6,683 nt of DNA from Candidatus Latescibacterota bacterium (lineage in GTDB: Bacteria; Latescibacterota; 4484-107; B68-G9), in the NCBI GenBank assembly GCA_012962735.1, contig DTXA01000550.1, positions 1-6,683 on the forward strand, in the 5' to 3' direction. Shown in pieces: positions 1 to 5,057 of the stretch. The position numbers were made by a program, and so were the translations under genes. The notes under the pieces are model-generated. The model had not been told where the DNA came from. It did not search any database and was given only the letters and a program-made list of their open reading frames with translations. Each line of letters starts with the position of its first letter. The stretch's first letter is position 1.

Positions 1-600
1 ACTTCTCACATCGCTGGCGACAGAGGCCACCTCCCCTCCACACATCCACCGCAGCGTGTCCACAGCGTGTATACCATCGCAGCTCAGGATGTCCACGGCT
101 CCACTGTAGTACGGGTGCACCTGGGCCCCGAGGGTATTCTTGTAAAAGGTCGCCACCGCCTGCAATACAGGCCCATGGGTCTCCACCCGATCCTTTGTCT
201 TGGCTAAAAGCGGGATGAACCTCCTGTTGAACCCCACCATAGTTATACACCCATTTCGCTCTGCCGCCTGGGCCATACTGCGGGTCTGCACCTTAGAGAC
301 CCCAGGCGGTTTCTCGATGAAGAGGTGCTTCTTCTGTTCGAGGACCCAGATGACTATGTCGAAGAGGTGGTGCGGAGGCATTATCACGTATACCGCATCT
401 GGGTCGGCATCCTCCACCATCTTCCGGTAGTCCCTGTACCTCCGTTCCACACCATACCTGTCCGCCGTCTTGTTCAGTCTCTCCTCGTCCAGGTCGCAGA
501 TGGCCGCTATCTCCACATCCTCCATCTCGGCTAGGGAGGGGTAGTGCACGGCGTTCGCCATGCTCCCCGCCCCGATCATCCCGACTCGAACCTTTTCCAT
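1..600 (-). CDS. Gfo/Idh/MocA-family NAD(P)-dependent oxidoreductase, C-terminus beyond the window
   Basis: The 200 codons seen are the N-terminal Rossmann domain and the start of the substrate domain of a Gfo/Idh/MocA dehydrogenase. These enzymes oxidise or reduce hydroxyl groups of sugars, inositols and related compounds with NAD(P). Visible signs are the nucleotide-binding loop GAGSMA (residues 10-15) after a first beta strand, the acidic end of strand 2 (CDLD, 35-38), the family hallmark EKP (96-98, within IEKPPG), and the segment CDGIHAVDTLRW (174-185), whose Asp and His match the usual catalytic region of the second domain. The start ATG at 598-600 has AAAGGAG (606-612 on the plus strand) five bases upstream. 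It begins 30 bases after the serA stop, so it is probably co-transcribed with serA. The substrate cannot be told from sequence. The family call is firm; the 3' part is missing because of the window edge, not visible decay. Confidence 0.93.
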   Translation of the reverse strand, partial: MEKVRVGMIGAGSMANAVHYPSLAEMEDVEIAAICDLDEERLNKTADRYGVERRYRDYRKMVEDADPDAVYVIMPPHHLFDIVIWVLEQKKHLFIEKPPGVSKVQTRSMAQAAERNGCITMVGFNRRFIPLLAKTKDRVETHGPVLQAVATFYKNTLGAQVHPYYSGAVDILSCDGIHAVDTLRWMCGGEVASVASDVRS

Positions 601-630
601 TTGGGCTCCTTTCTATAATGGCCTCGAGCT

Positions 631-2208
631 CTATAACCTCGCCCGCTTTGCCCAGAGTATATGGGGCTGGGCCTTTATCTCCTCTAAGACCTCGTCTGGG
701 ACAGGCTGGTCCAGGTTCAGCACCGTCACCGCTTTTCCACCGGGCTGCTCCCGCCCCCAGGACATCCGTGCGATGTTGATGCCGTGGCTCCCCAAAAGCG
801 TCCCGATCCTGCCGATGACCCCTGGCACGTCCTCGTTCCCACAGAAGAGCATCTCTCCCTCTGGCCGGGCGTCGAAGTGATATTCGTCTACGCGCACGAT
901 GCGGGGGTCGTTCCTGCCGAAGATTGTTCCCGAGACTACCCTTTCCCCCAGGTCCGTCCGGTAGTACACCGCTATGAGGTTGAGGTAATCCCTATGTTCG
1001 CTGTAGCGCACCTCCTCAACCTGAACACCCCGCTCCCTGGCTATGTAAGAGGCGTTTACCAAGTTCAGGGGAACCTCTGCCGACTCCTCTAAGGCCCCCT
1101 TGAGCACGGCGGCGGTCAAAAGGGAGGTTGGATGTTCCAGCACCTCTCCCCTGTACTCTACTGTAATGCGCAACAGCCTGCCTTCGCTGAGCTGAGCCTG
1201 CAGCTTCCCTATCTTCTCGGCCAGCTCCAAGAACTGCCGGCTCTTCCGGAACACCTCCGGAGCCACCGGAGGCAGGTTTACCGCATTGGGGGCCATTCCG
1301 GTGCGGAAGAACTCCACCATCTGCCGGGCGATCTGCACAGCCACGTTTACCTGAGCCTCCACTGTGGAGGCCCCTAAGTGCGGGGTGCAGATAACGTTGG
1401 GATGTTCCACCAAAGCCCGGTTCTGGGGTGGCTCTTGTTCATATACATCCAAGGCCACACCCGCCACCCTGCCGGACTCTAAGGCCCCGAGCAACGCCTC
1501 CTCGTCCACTATCCCCCCCCTGGCGCAGTTGATCATCCGCACCCCACGTTTGCAACGTTCCAGCTCCCGGTACGAGAGCATATGATAGGTGTTCTCTGTC
1601 TTGGGAGTGTGCACGCTTATGTAGTCGGATTCTGTCAAAAGTCGCTCTAAGTCAACCAGCTCCACCCCAGCCTTCGAGGCCACATCGAGCGTTACGTACG
1701 GATCGTACCCCAAAACCCGCATCCCGAACGCCCGGGCCCTGAGGGCCACCTCACGGCCCACCCTTCCCACCCCTATGATCCCCAAAGTCTTCCCCATCAC
1801 CTCCACGCCGATGTACCGCTTCCGGTCCCATTCCCCCCGCTTCACAGAAGCGTTCGCCTGTGGGATGTTTCGGGAGAGGGCCAAGAGCAGCGAGAAAGTG
1901 TGCTCAGCCGTGGAGATGGTGTTCCCTCCCGGAGTGTTCATCACCACGATACCCCTCCGGGTGGCCGCCTCCACGTCTATGGTGTCCACGCCGGCTCCGG
2001 CCCGCCCTATGGCTTTAAGACAGCGGGCGGCCTCTATCGCATCCGCCGAGACCTTGGTCGCACTGCGCACGATCAGACCCTCGAAGGTGGGGATGAGGGC
2101 CTTGAGCTCTCCGGGGGGGAGTTTGCCCCGCTCCTCCACCTCGAAGCCGGCCTCGCGTAGGATCCGCACCCCTTCCGGAGCCACTGAATCCGTCACCAAT
2201 ATCCGCAT
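631..2208 (-). CDS. serA: D-3-phosphoglycerate dehydrogenase, long form with C-terminal ACT domain
   Basis: SerA oxidises 3-phosphoglycerate to 3-phosphohydroxypyruvate with NAD+, the first step of the phosphorylated serine pathway in the cytosol. The 525 residues match the long (type I) form. A split substrate domain (about 1-100 and 285-315) surrounds the NAD domain with GVGRVG (146-151) and the ribose-binding Asp in GYDP (169). The catalytic set is Arg230 in NCARGG, Glu259 in EQEPP and His277 in PHLGAS. An intervening allosteric substrate-binding (ASB) domain covers about 315-440, and a C-terminal ACT domain (about 452-525, starting near NEDVPGVIGRIG) is the usual serine-sensing module, so feedback inhibition is likely but not proven. 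The ATG at 2206-2208 has a strong GGAGGAGG site just upstream (2213-2220 on the plus strand). A Gfo/Idh/MocA gene follows after 30 bases; no serC or serB is in view. Confidence 0.97.
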   Translation of the reverse strand: MRILVTDSVAPEGVRILREAGFEVEERGKLPPGELKALIPTFEGLIVRSATKVSADAIEAARCLKAIGRAGAGVDTIDVEAATRRGIVVMNTPGGNTISTAEHTFSLLLALSRNIPQANASVKRGEWDRKRYIGVEVMGKTLGIIGVGRVGREVALRARAFGMRVLGYDPYVTLDVASKAGVELVDLERLLTESDYISVHTPKTENTYHMLSYRELERCKRGVRMINCARGGIVDEEALLGALESGRVAGVALDVYEQEPPQNRALVEHPNVICTPHLGASTVEAQVNVAVQIARQMVEFFRTGMAPNAVNLPPVAPEVFRKSRQFLELAEKIGKLQAQLSEGRLLRITVEYRGEVLEHPTSLLTAAVLKGALEESAEVPLNLVNASYIARERGVQVEEVRYSEHRDYLNLIAVYYRTDLGERVVSGTIFGRNDPRIVRVDEYHFDARPEGEMLFCGNEDVPGVIGRIGTLLGSHGINIARMSWGREQPGGKAVTVLNLDQPVPDEVLEEIKAQPHILWAKRARL

Positions 2209-2276
2209 AGGTCCTCCTCCTCTATATGTCCCGAAAAGTCCTCGTTCCTCTCGAATATCTTACCGATTCATCCGAT

Positions 2277-2305
2277 AATATAATGGAAACTCCTTCTGAG
2301 GACAA
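2277..2305 (-). promoter_or_regulatory. Predicted sigma-70-type promoter for serA
   Basis: Read on the minus strand, TTGTCC (2300-2305) and TATATT (2277-2282) are separated by 17 bases. The -10 matches 5 of 6 consensus positions and the -35 matches 4 of 6. Transcription would start near 2270, giving a leader of about 60 bases before the serA ATG. I saw no clear attenuator or riboswitch in that leader. The alternative -10 TATTAT, shifted by three bases, cannot be excluded. Confidence 0.55.
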
Positions 2306-2332
2306 CCCGGATGCGCAAGTGCACCGGAGGTA

Positions 2333-2361
2333 TTGACATTGAGGGAATATAGTGCTATATT
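2333..2361 (+). promoter_or_regulatory. Strong predicted sigma-70-type promoter for the bactofilin-atp operon
   Basis: A perfect TTGACA (2333-2338) is followed after 17 bases by TATATT (2356-2361), with an extended -10 TG at 2353-2354. Start of transcription would be near 2368, leaving a leader of about 24 bases before the bactofilin ATG. It is the only good promoter I see ahead of the ATP synthase genes. Its -35 lies 27 bases from the -35 of the divergent serA promoter, so one bound protein could affect both. Confidence 0.75.
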
Positions 2362-2381
2362 TTGAAGACGTTGTCCAAAGC

Positions 2382-2388
2382 GGAGGAG
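2382..2388 (+). promoter_or_regulatory. Ribosome binding site that fixes the bactofilin start
   Basis: GGAGGAG lies three bases before ATG 2392. An in-frame TTG at 2362 would add ten residues, but it overlaps the last bases of the -10 element and would lie upstream of the expected transcription start, so the ATG is preferred. Confidence 0.8.
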
Positions 2389-2391
2389 AAC

Positions 2392-2757
2392 ATGCCGAAG
2401 AATGAGACGGGGACCATCAATACGGTCATAGGGAAGGGCTCCGAGGTGGAAGGTAAGCTCTCCGTGCAGAACAGCATAAGGGTGGACGGGAGGGTGAAGG
2501 GGGAGGTGAGATGTTCGGGTCTGTTGGTGATAGGGGAAGAAGGGGTCGTGGAGGCGGACATCCAAGCCAAGGAGGTAGTCGTGGGGGGGAAGGTGCAGGG
2601 TTCCGTAGATGCATCCCATAAGGTGGTCTTGCAGTCCAGTGCTTCCGTGATCGGGGATCTGAAGACCAAGCTCTTGGTCGTAGAGGAAGGTGCCATCTTC
2701 CAGGGGAGCTGCACCAGTGGAGTACCGGAGGCTACATCTGAGGCCAAGGAGAAGTAA
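2392..2757 (+). CDS. Bactofilin-family polymer-forming cytoskeletal protein
   Basis: Bactofilins (formerly DUF583) are small bacterial proteins that self-assemble without nucleotide into filaments, often at the membrane, and act in cell shape, polarity or scaffolding. The 121-residue product has a short polar N-terminus (about 1-12), then a core to about residue 107 of short repeating strands rich in Gly, Val and Ile, typical of the bactofilin right-handed beta-helix, for example VDGRVKGEV (31-39) and VVGGKVQGSVDA (63-74). The C-terminal tail of about 14 residues is polar and charged, rich in Glu and Lys, and probably disordered. No membrane segment is visible. It is the first gene after the operon promoter, and its 3' end overlaps the likely start of atpZ, so it should be co-transcribed with the ATP synthase genes. 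The family call is strong; the partner and cellular role are unknown. Confidence 0.92.
   Translation: MPKNETGTINTVIGKGSEVEGKLSVQNSIRVDGRVKGEVRCSGLLVIGEEGVVEADIQAKEVVVGGKVQGSVDASHKVVLQSSASVIGDLKTKLLVVEEGAIFQGSCTSGVPEATSEAKEK
2703..2708 (+). promoter_or_regulatory. Candidate ribosome binding site for atpZ inside the bactofilin gene
   Basis: GGGGAG lies eight bases before the in-frame GTG at 2717. A better-looking AAGGAG (2746-2751) lies at the bactofilin stop, but no ATG, GTG or TTG in the atpZ frame follows it at a workable distance. The frame-compatible TTG (2816) and ATG (2828) would cut into the conserved first helix. Confidence 0.4.
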
Positions 2758-2983
2758 GGGACCCTACGGTCCCCATTGGCGGGATGTTCTGAAGTACTTC
2801 GGCCTGATCTCCCAATTGGGGTTAGCTATGGCCTCCGCGATAGTGGTGGGGCTGCTCCTGGGTCTGTTCTTGGATGAAATCATAGGGGGTAGAGGTGCCT
2901 TTACCGTCCTGGGGATACTCTTGGGGATAGGGGCTGGGTTCTTTTATACCTATAGACTCCTCCACAGCTCGGGGGTCATATGA
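2717..2983 (+). CDS. atpZ: AtpZ/AtpI-family ATP synthase accessory membrane protein
   Basis: This is a small two-helix membrane protein of the family often found at the head of bacterial F-type ATP synthase operons and annotated as AtpZ or a putative F0F1-ATPase subunit linked to Mg2+/Ca2+ transport; its exact role is not settled. With the GTG start the product has 88 residues: a basic N-terminal stretch, then the family core YFGLISQLGLAMA, a first helix ending in LFLDEIIGG, and a second helix rich in Gly and Leu ending in YTYRLL. The start is uncertain. GTG 2717 overlaps bactofilin by 41 bases; GTG 2690 is also open but its purine-rich site abuts the codon; later starts truncate the core. 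The stop overlaps the atpI start (ATGA, 2980-2983), implying translational coupling. Confidence 0.8.
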   Translation: MEYRRLHLRPRRSKGPYGPHWRDVLKYFGLISQLGLAMASAIVVGLLLGLFLDEIIGGRGAFTVLGILLGIGAGFFYTYRLLHSSGVI

Positions 2984-3384
2984 AGGAACCCTTCCCAGAG
3001 GCAAGGCGGGCTATGTATGAGATACTGGCATGTGCGACGGGGATCGCCATGACGGTGGGAATTATACTCTTAGCGACGACCGGCCGTCCATACGTGGCGT
3101 TGGGGTTCTGGGCAGGCGCTCTGCTCGGCATGGCCAACTTTCGCATAATGGCCCGGGACGTCTTTAAGGGCGCTGCATTTCCCCCGGACAGGGCCAGGGG
3201 ATATGCTGCCGGCCGGTACTTCCTGCGGTACGGGATCTTAGTATTGGCCGTGGTCCTGCTGCTCACGCAGACCGAGCTGAATCCCCTGGCCACCCTGTGT
3301 GGGCTCCTGGCCGTTCAGGCTGGTGTGTACCTGTGGAAGTTCGCATTACGGCGGAGGGATAGAAGCTATGACCAAGCGGCGTAA
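2980..3384 (+). CDS. atpI: ATP synthase protein I (c-ring assembly factor)
   Basis: AtpI is a non-stoichiometric membrane protein of F-type ATP synthase operons; in some bacteria, including Na+-type enzymes, it acts as a chaperone for assembly of the c-ring. The 134-residue product fits the ATP_synt_I family: four hydrophobic stretches at about residues 12-33, 38-53, 81-96 and 103-120, the typical loop motif FWAGALLGMANFRIM (43-57), and a basic C-terminal tail. Its ATG overlaps the atpZ stop by four bases, and its last 17 bases overlap the start of atpB. An unusual mixed rotor downstream makes a c-ring assembly factor here functionally meaningful, though this is context only. Confidence 0.88.
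   Translation: MKEPFPEARRAMYEILACATGIAMTVGIILLATTGRPYVALGFWAGALLGMANFRIMARDVFKGAAFPPDRARGYAAGRYFLRYGILVLAVVLLLTQTELNPLATLCGLLAVQAGVYLWKFALRRRDRSYDQAA
3353..3358 (+). promoter_or_regulatory. Ribosome binding site that decides the atpB start
   Basis: GGAGGG lies nine bases before ATG 3368, inside the end of atpI. A GTG at 3299 is open in the same frame but has no comparable site and would add 23 residues that do not look like subunit a, so 3368 is preferred. Confidence 0.75.
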
Positions 3385-4123
3385 GCTCCTGTTGGCCATT
3401 GTGGGGGTGCTGGCCGTAGAAGTAGCCTTGGCCTTGAAGGCTAAGCCAGAGATAGAGATCGGGGCCATCCCGCAGTGTAGGTTCTCGGTGGGGGGGCACG
3501 AACTCGTGCTCAACTCCCGCACGGCTATAATGACCTGGCTGGTGATGGCCATATGGACGGGGATGGCGTTGGCCGTGCGCATGCGCCTCAGGGAGGTGCC
3601 GGGGCGGCTGCAGGCCGCGTTCGAGTTCGTCGTGGAGTTCTTCGACGGCCTCATCTCGGACACCTTAGGCCCCGACAACCGGGCTTACCTCCCGTGGATC
3701 GGGTCGCTCTTCCTCTTCATCTGGCTCTCCAACATCATAGGGGTGGTCCCCGGACTGGAGGAGCCCACCCGGGACCTCAACGTGCCGGTGGGATGTATGT
3801 TGGTGGTGCTTGCGATGGTGCACGCCTCGGCCATCCGGAAGAAGGGATTGAAGGGGTACATAAAGGGTTATATGCAGCCCTTCGCCCTCCTTCTCCCCTT
3901 AAACGTCATCGGCGAGATAGCCAAGGGGGTCTCTTTGGCCTTTCGTCTCTTCGGAAACATCATGGGAGGGGCCATAATCTTCTTAGTAGTCTCGAGTCTC
4001 GTGCGCTACGTCCTTATACCTGTGGGGCTGAACCTATTCTTCGGTCTCTTCGTAGGGACCGTACAGGCCTTCGTGTTCACGATGCTGGCGCTGGCCTATA
4101 CCGCTGTGGCCGTGAGCGATTAG
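3368..4123 (+). CDS. atpB: F-type ATP synthase subunit a
   Basis: Subunit a forms the two half-channels through which H+ or Na+ reach and leave the rotor ring. The 251-residue protein has an N-terminal hydrophobic helix (about 7-24), several further membrane segments, and the diagnostic helix-5 motif LAFRLFGNIMGG (190-201), whose Arg193 corresponds to the essential stator arginine facing the c-ring carboxylate. The last helix contains the conserved QAFVFTMLALAY (233-244). WLSNIIGVVPG (119-129) followed by TRDLNVPVG (134-142) matches the usual loop and helix of the family. It overlaps atpI by 17 bases and ends nine bases before the fused c-subunit gene. Nothing essential is missing. Ion specificity cannot be read from this subunit by eye. 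Confidence 0.96.
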   Translation: MTKRRKLLLAIVGVLAVEVALALKAKPEIEIGAIPQCRFSVGGHELVLNSRTAIMTWLVMAIWTGMALAVRMRLREVPGRLQAAFEFVVEFFDGLISDTLGPDNRAYLPWIGSLFLFIWLSNIIGVVPGLEEPTRDLNVPVGCMLVVLAMVHASAIRKKGLKGYIKGYMQPFALLLPLNVIGEIAKGVSLAFRLFGNIMGGAIIFLVVSSLVRYVLIPVGLNLFFGLFVGTVQAFVFTMLALAYTAVAVSD

Positions 4124-4132
4124 GGGGAAGGG

Positions 4133-4621
4133 ATGGAGGTCGACTTAGGGCTCATCGCCAGGCTTTTGGGAGCTGGGATCTCGGTGGGGTTCGGAGGGAT
4201 GGGCTCTGGGGTCGGGGAGGGGCTGTGCGCCCACCACGCTAACGGCGCCATAGCCCGGCAACCCGCAGCCGCAGACCAGATCGTCCGCACGATGTTGGTG
4301 GCCCAGGCGGTGGCGGAGACCTCGGGGATCTTCGGGCTTTTGGTAGCCTTCGTGTTGGTGTTCGGCTCGGTGGTAGGCCCTCCTCTGGTGCAGTTCGCCG
4401 TGGCCTTGGGGGCGGGTATCGCTATGGGGATGGGTGGGATCGGCCCGGGCGTGGGCGCTGGAATAGCTGGGGCGAGTGCTTGCGAGGGGGTAGGCCGACA
4501 GCCGAGGCTTTCGGGGCTTCTGACCAGGACGATGCTCATCGGCCAGGCGGTCTCCCAGTCCACGGCGGTGTATTCGTTGGTGATAGCGCTTTTGCTGATC
4601 TTCGTGGTGGGAGGGGGATGA
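4133..4621 (+). CDS. atpE: Double-hairpin (V-type-like) ATP synthase c subunit with one complete ion site
   Basis: This c protein of 162 residues is twice the usual length and consists of two tandem c-type hairpins joined by a short linker (about 79-86). Hairpin 1 (1-78) has the glycine-rich helix with GVGEG (Glu29), the loop RQP (42-44) and AVAETSG with Glu62 and Thr63, so it keeps a full ion site. Hairpin 2 (87-160) has GVGAG (Ala109 at the Glu29 position), loop RQP (122-124) and AVSQST, where Gln142 replaces the essential glutamate; it should not bind the coupling ion in the usual way. Four helices per one carboxylate is the layout of V-type rotor subunits. By hand alignment, hairpin 2 matches the single-hairpin c subunit downstream at 51 of 69 positions and hairpin 1 at about 34 of 69. 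A purine-rich GGGGGAAGGG precedes the ATG. The stop overlaps the next ORF (ATGA). Confidence 0.95.
   Translation: MEVDLGLIARLLGAGISVGFGGMGSGVGEGLCAHHANGAIARQPAAADQIVRTMLVAQAVAETSGIFGLLVAFVLVFGSVVGPPLVQFAVALGAGIAMGMGGIGPGVGAGIAGASACEGVGRQPRLSGLLTRTMLIGQAVSQSTAVYSLVIALLLIFVVGGG
4520..4555 (+). repeat. Direct repeat copy 1, in the second hairpin of the fused c gene
   Basis: This 36-base stretch is identical to 4951-4986 in the downstream c gene. It encodes LTRTMLIGQAVS. The next base starts the codon CAG (Gln142), where the other copy has GAG (Glu66). The identity covers synonymous positions, pointing to recent duplication or gene conversion. Confidence 0.95.
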
Positions 4622-4716
4622 GAAGGTTCTGGATATGGTTCCCTTTTTTGCTCTTGAGCTTCGGCCTATTGACCATAGTTTTCATCCCCTTTGTCATCAA
4701 GTGGCTCTGGGCATAG
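4618..4716 (+). CDS. Unrecognised 32-residue single-helix membrane peptide between the two c genes
   Basis: The ORF starts at an ATG overlapping the stop of the fused c gene (ATGA, 4618-4621), with GGGAGG (4609-4614) just upstream, and ends at TAG 4714-4716. I do not recognise the product. It begins MRRFWIWF and continues as one long hydrophobic stretch (about residues 5-27) with prolines at 9 and 24, ending KWLWA; it has four tryptophans and six phenylalanines. The two arginines at the N-terminus suggest that end stays in the cytoplasm. The coupled start and the position inside a tightly packed operon support translation, but at this length chance cannot be excluded. It could be a small rotor or stator accessory peptide, or simply the translated leader of the downstream stem-loop. 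Confidence 0.5.
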   Translation: MRRFWIWFPFLLLSFGLLTIVFIPFVIKWLWA

Positions 4717-4755
4717 CTGTGCCGGGGCTATTTCCTGGAGCTGTGCGTATCCCAG
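4707..4755 (+). promoter_or_regulatory. Potential mRNA stem-loop between the two c-subunit genes
   Basis: The RNA can fold with an outer stem CTGGG (4707-4711) with CCCAG (4751-4755), then ATA (4713-4715) with TAT (4748-4750) and GC with GC, and an inner stem CCGGGG (4722-4727) with TCCTGG (4733-4738, including two G-U pairs) around a five-base loop. There is no U-run after it, so it is not a standard terminator. It ends 25 bases before the ribosome binding site of the main c gene and could act in RNA processing or stability, raising c-subunit output. Its left foot lies in the last codons of the small ORF. Folding was done by eye only. Confidence 0.45.
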
Positions 4756-4791
4756 CGAAGAACTTCTTGGGGCCATAGATAAGGAGGGATA

Positions 4792-5049
4792 ATGGAAGCC
4801 ATAACCGGAGCGGAGCTCGTCAAGGCAGCGGCGTTCTTGGGAGCTGGGATCGCTATGGGGTTCGGAGCCATAGGTCCTGGGGTGGGGGAGGGATTCGCTG
4901 CGGGCAAGGCCTGCGAAGGTATCTCCCGCAATCCCGAACAGGCAGGTCTCCTGACCAGGACGATGCTCATCGGCCAGGCGGTCTCCGAGTCCACCGGCAT
5001 CTACTCGCTGGTGATAGCCCTGTTGCTCATCTTCGTGGCCGCCAAATAG
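4792..5049 (+). CDS. atpE: F-type ATP synthase c subunit with two-carboxylate Na+-type site
   Basis: This is the standard rotor proteolipid: 85 residues forming one hairpin of two membrane helices, with a polar loop around RNP (46-48). Helix 1 is glycine-rich with GPGVGEG; helix 2 carries AVSESTGIYSLVIAL. The ion-site residues by comparison with Na+-type c subunits are Glu33 (where Ilyobacter has Gln32), Val64, Glu66 and Ser67. Glu at both carboxylate positions corresponds to the two-carboxylate Na+ motif described for Fusobacterium nucleatum, so Na+ coupling is likely but inferred. The ATG follows a very strong AAGGAGGG (4781-4788), stronger than the site of the fused c gene, which fits a need for many copies per ring. 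The loop has RNP in place of the common RQP. It ends eight bases before atpF. Confidence 0.97.
   Translation: MEAITGAELVKAAAFLGAGIAMGFGAIGPGVGEGFAAGKACEGISRNPEQAGLLTRTMLIGQAVSESTGIYSLVIALLLIFVAAK
4951..4986 (+). repeat. Direct repeat copy 2, in the main c-subunit gene
   Basis: This is identical over 36 bases to 4520-4555 in the fused c gene, in the same reading frame. The repeats start 431 bases apart, so recombination between them would delete the small ORF and stem-loop and join the two c genes into a fused gene ending in the downstream hairpin. Confidence 0.95.
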
Positions 5050-5057
5050 GAGGCGGG

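Noticed and set aside
1775..2278. Open frame of 167 codons on the plus strand opposite serA
   Set aside because: It is antisense to the conserved NAD domain of SerA, has no recognisable domain, and reads through the serA start and promoter.
2362..2391. N-terminal extension of bactofilin from a TTG at 2362
   Set aside because: The TTG overlaps the -10 element and would precede the predicted transcription start; ATG 2392 has GGAGGAG directly upstream.
3299..3367. N-terminal extension of subunit a from a GTG at 3299
   Set aside because: It would overlap atpI by 86 bases, lacks a good ribosome binding site and adds residues unlike the family; ATG 3368 has GGAGGG nine bases upstream.
3553..4242. 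Open frame of 229 codons on the plus strand within atpB and the fused c gene
   Set aside because: The translation is Arg/Gly/Pro/His-rich without membrane helices or motifs; it is an off-frame reading of the GC-rich atpB gene.
4120..4563. Open frame of 147 codons on the minus strand opposite the fused c gene
   Set aside because: It is a low-complexity Pro/Ala/Ile pattern mirroring the glycine-rich c-subunit helices; a similar mirror lies opposite the second c gene at 4728-5000.
4133..4621. Fused c gene as an assembly artefact or frameshift joining two c genes
   Set aside because: The two hairpins are continuous in one frame, differ from each other and from the downstream c gene, and are joined by a plausible short linker, so it reads as a genuine gene.
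4707..4755. Intrinsic terminator between the two c genes
   Set aside because: The stem is interrupted by bulges and no U-run follows; termination here would cut off the main c gene and the rest of the operon.
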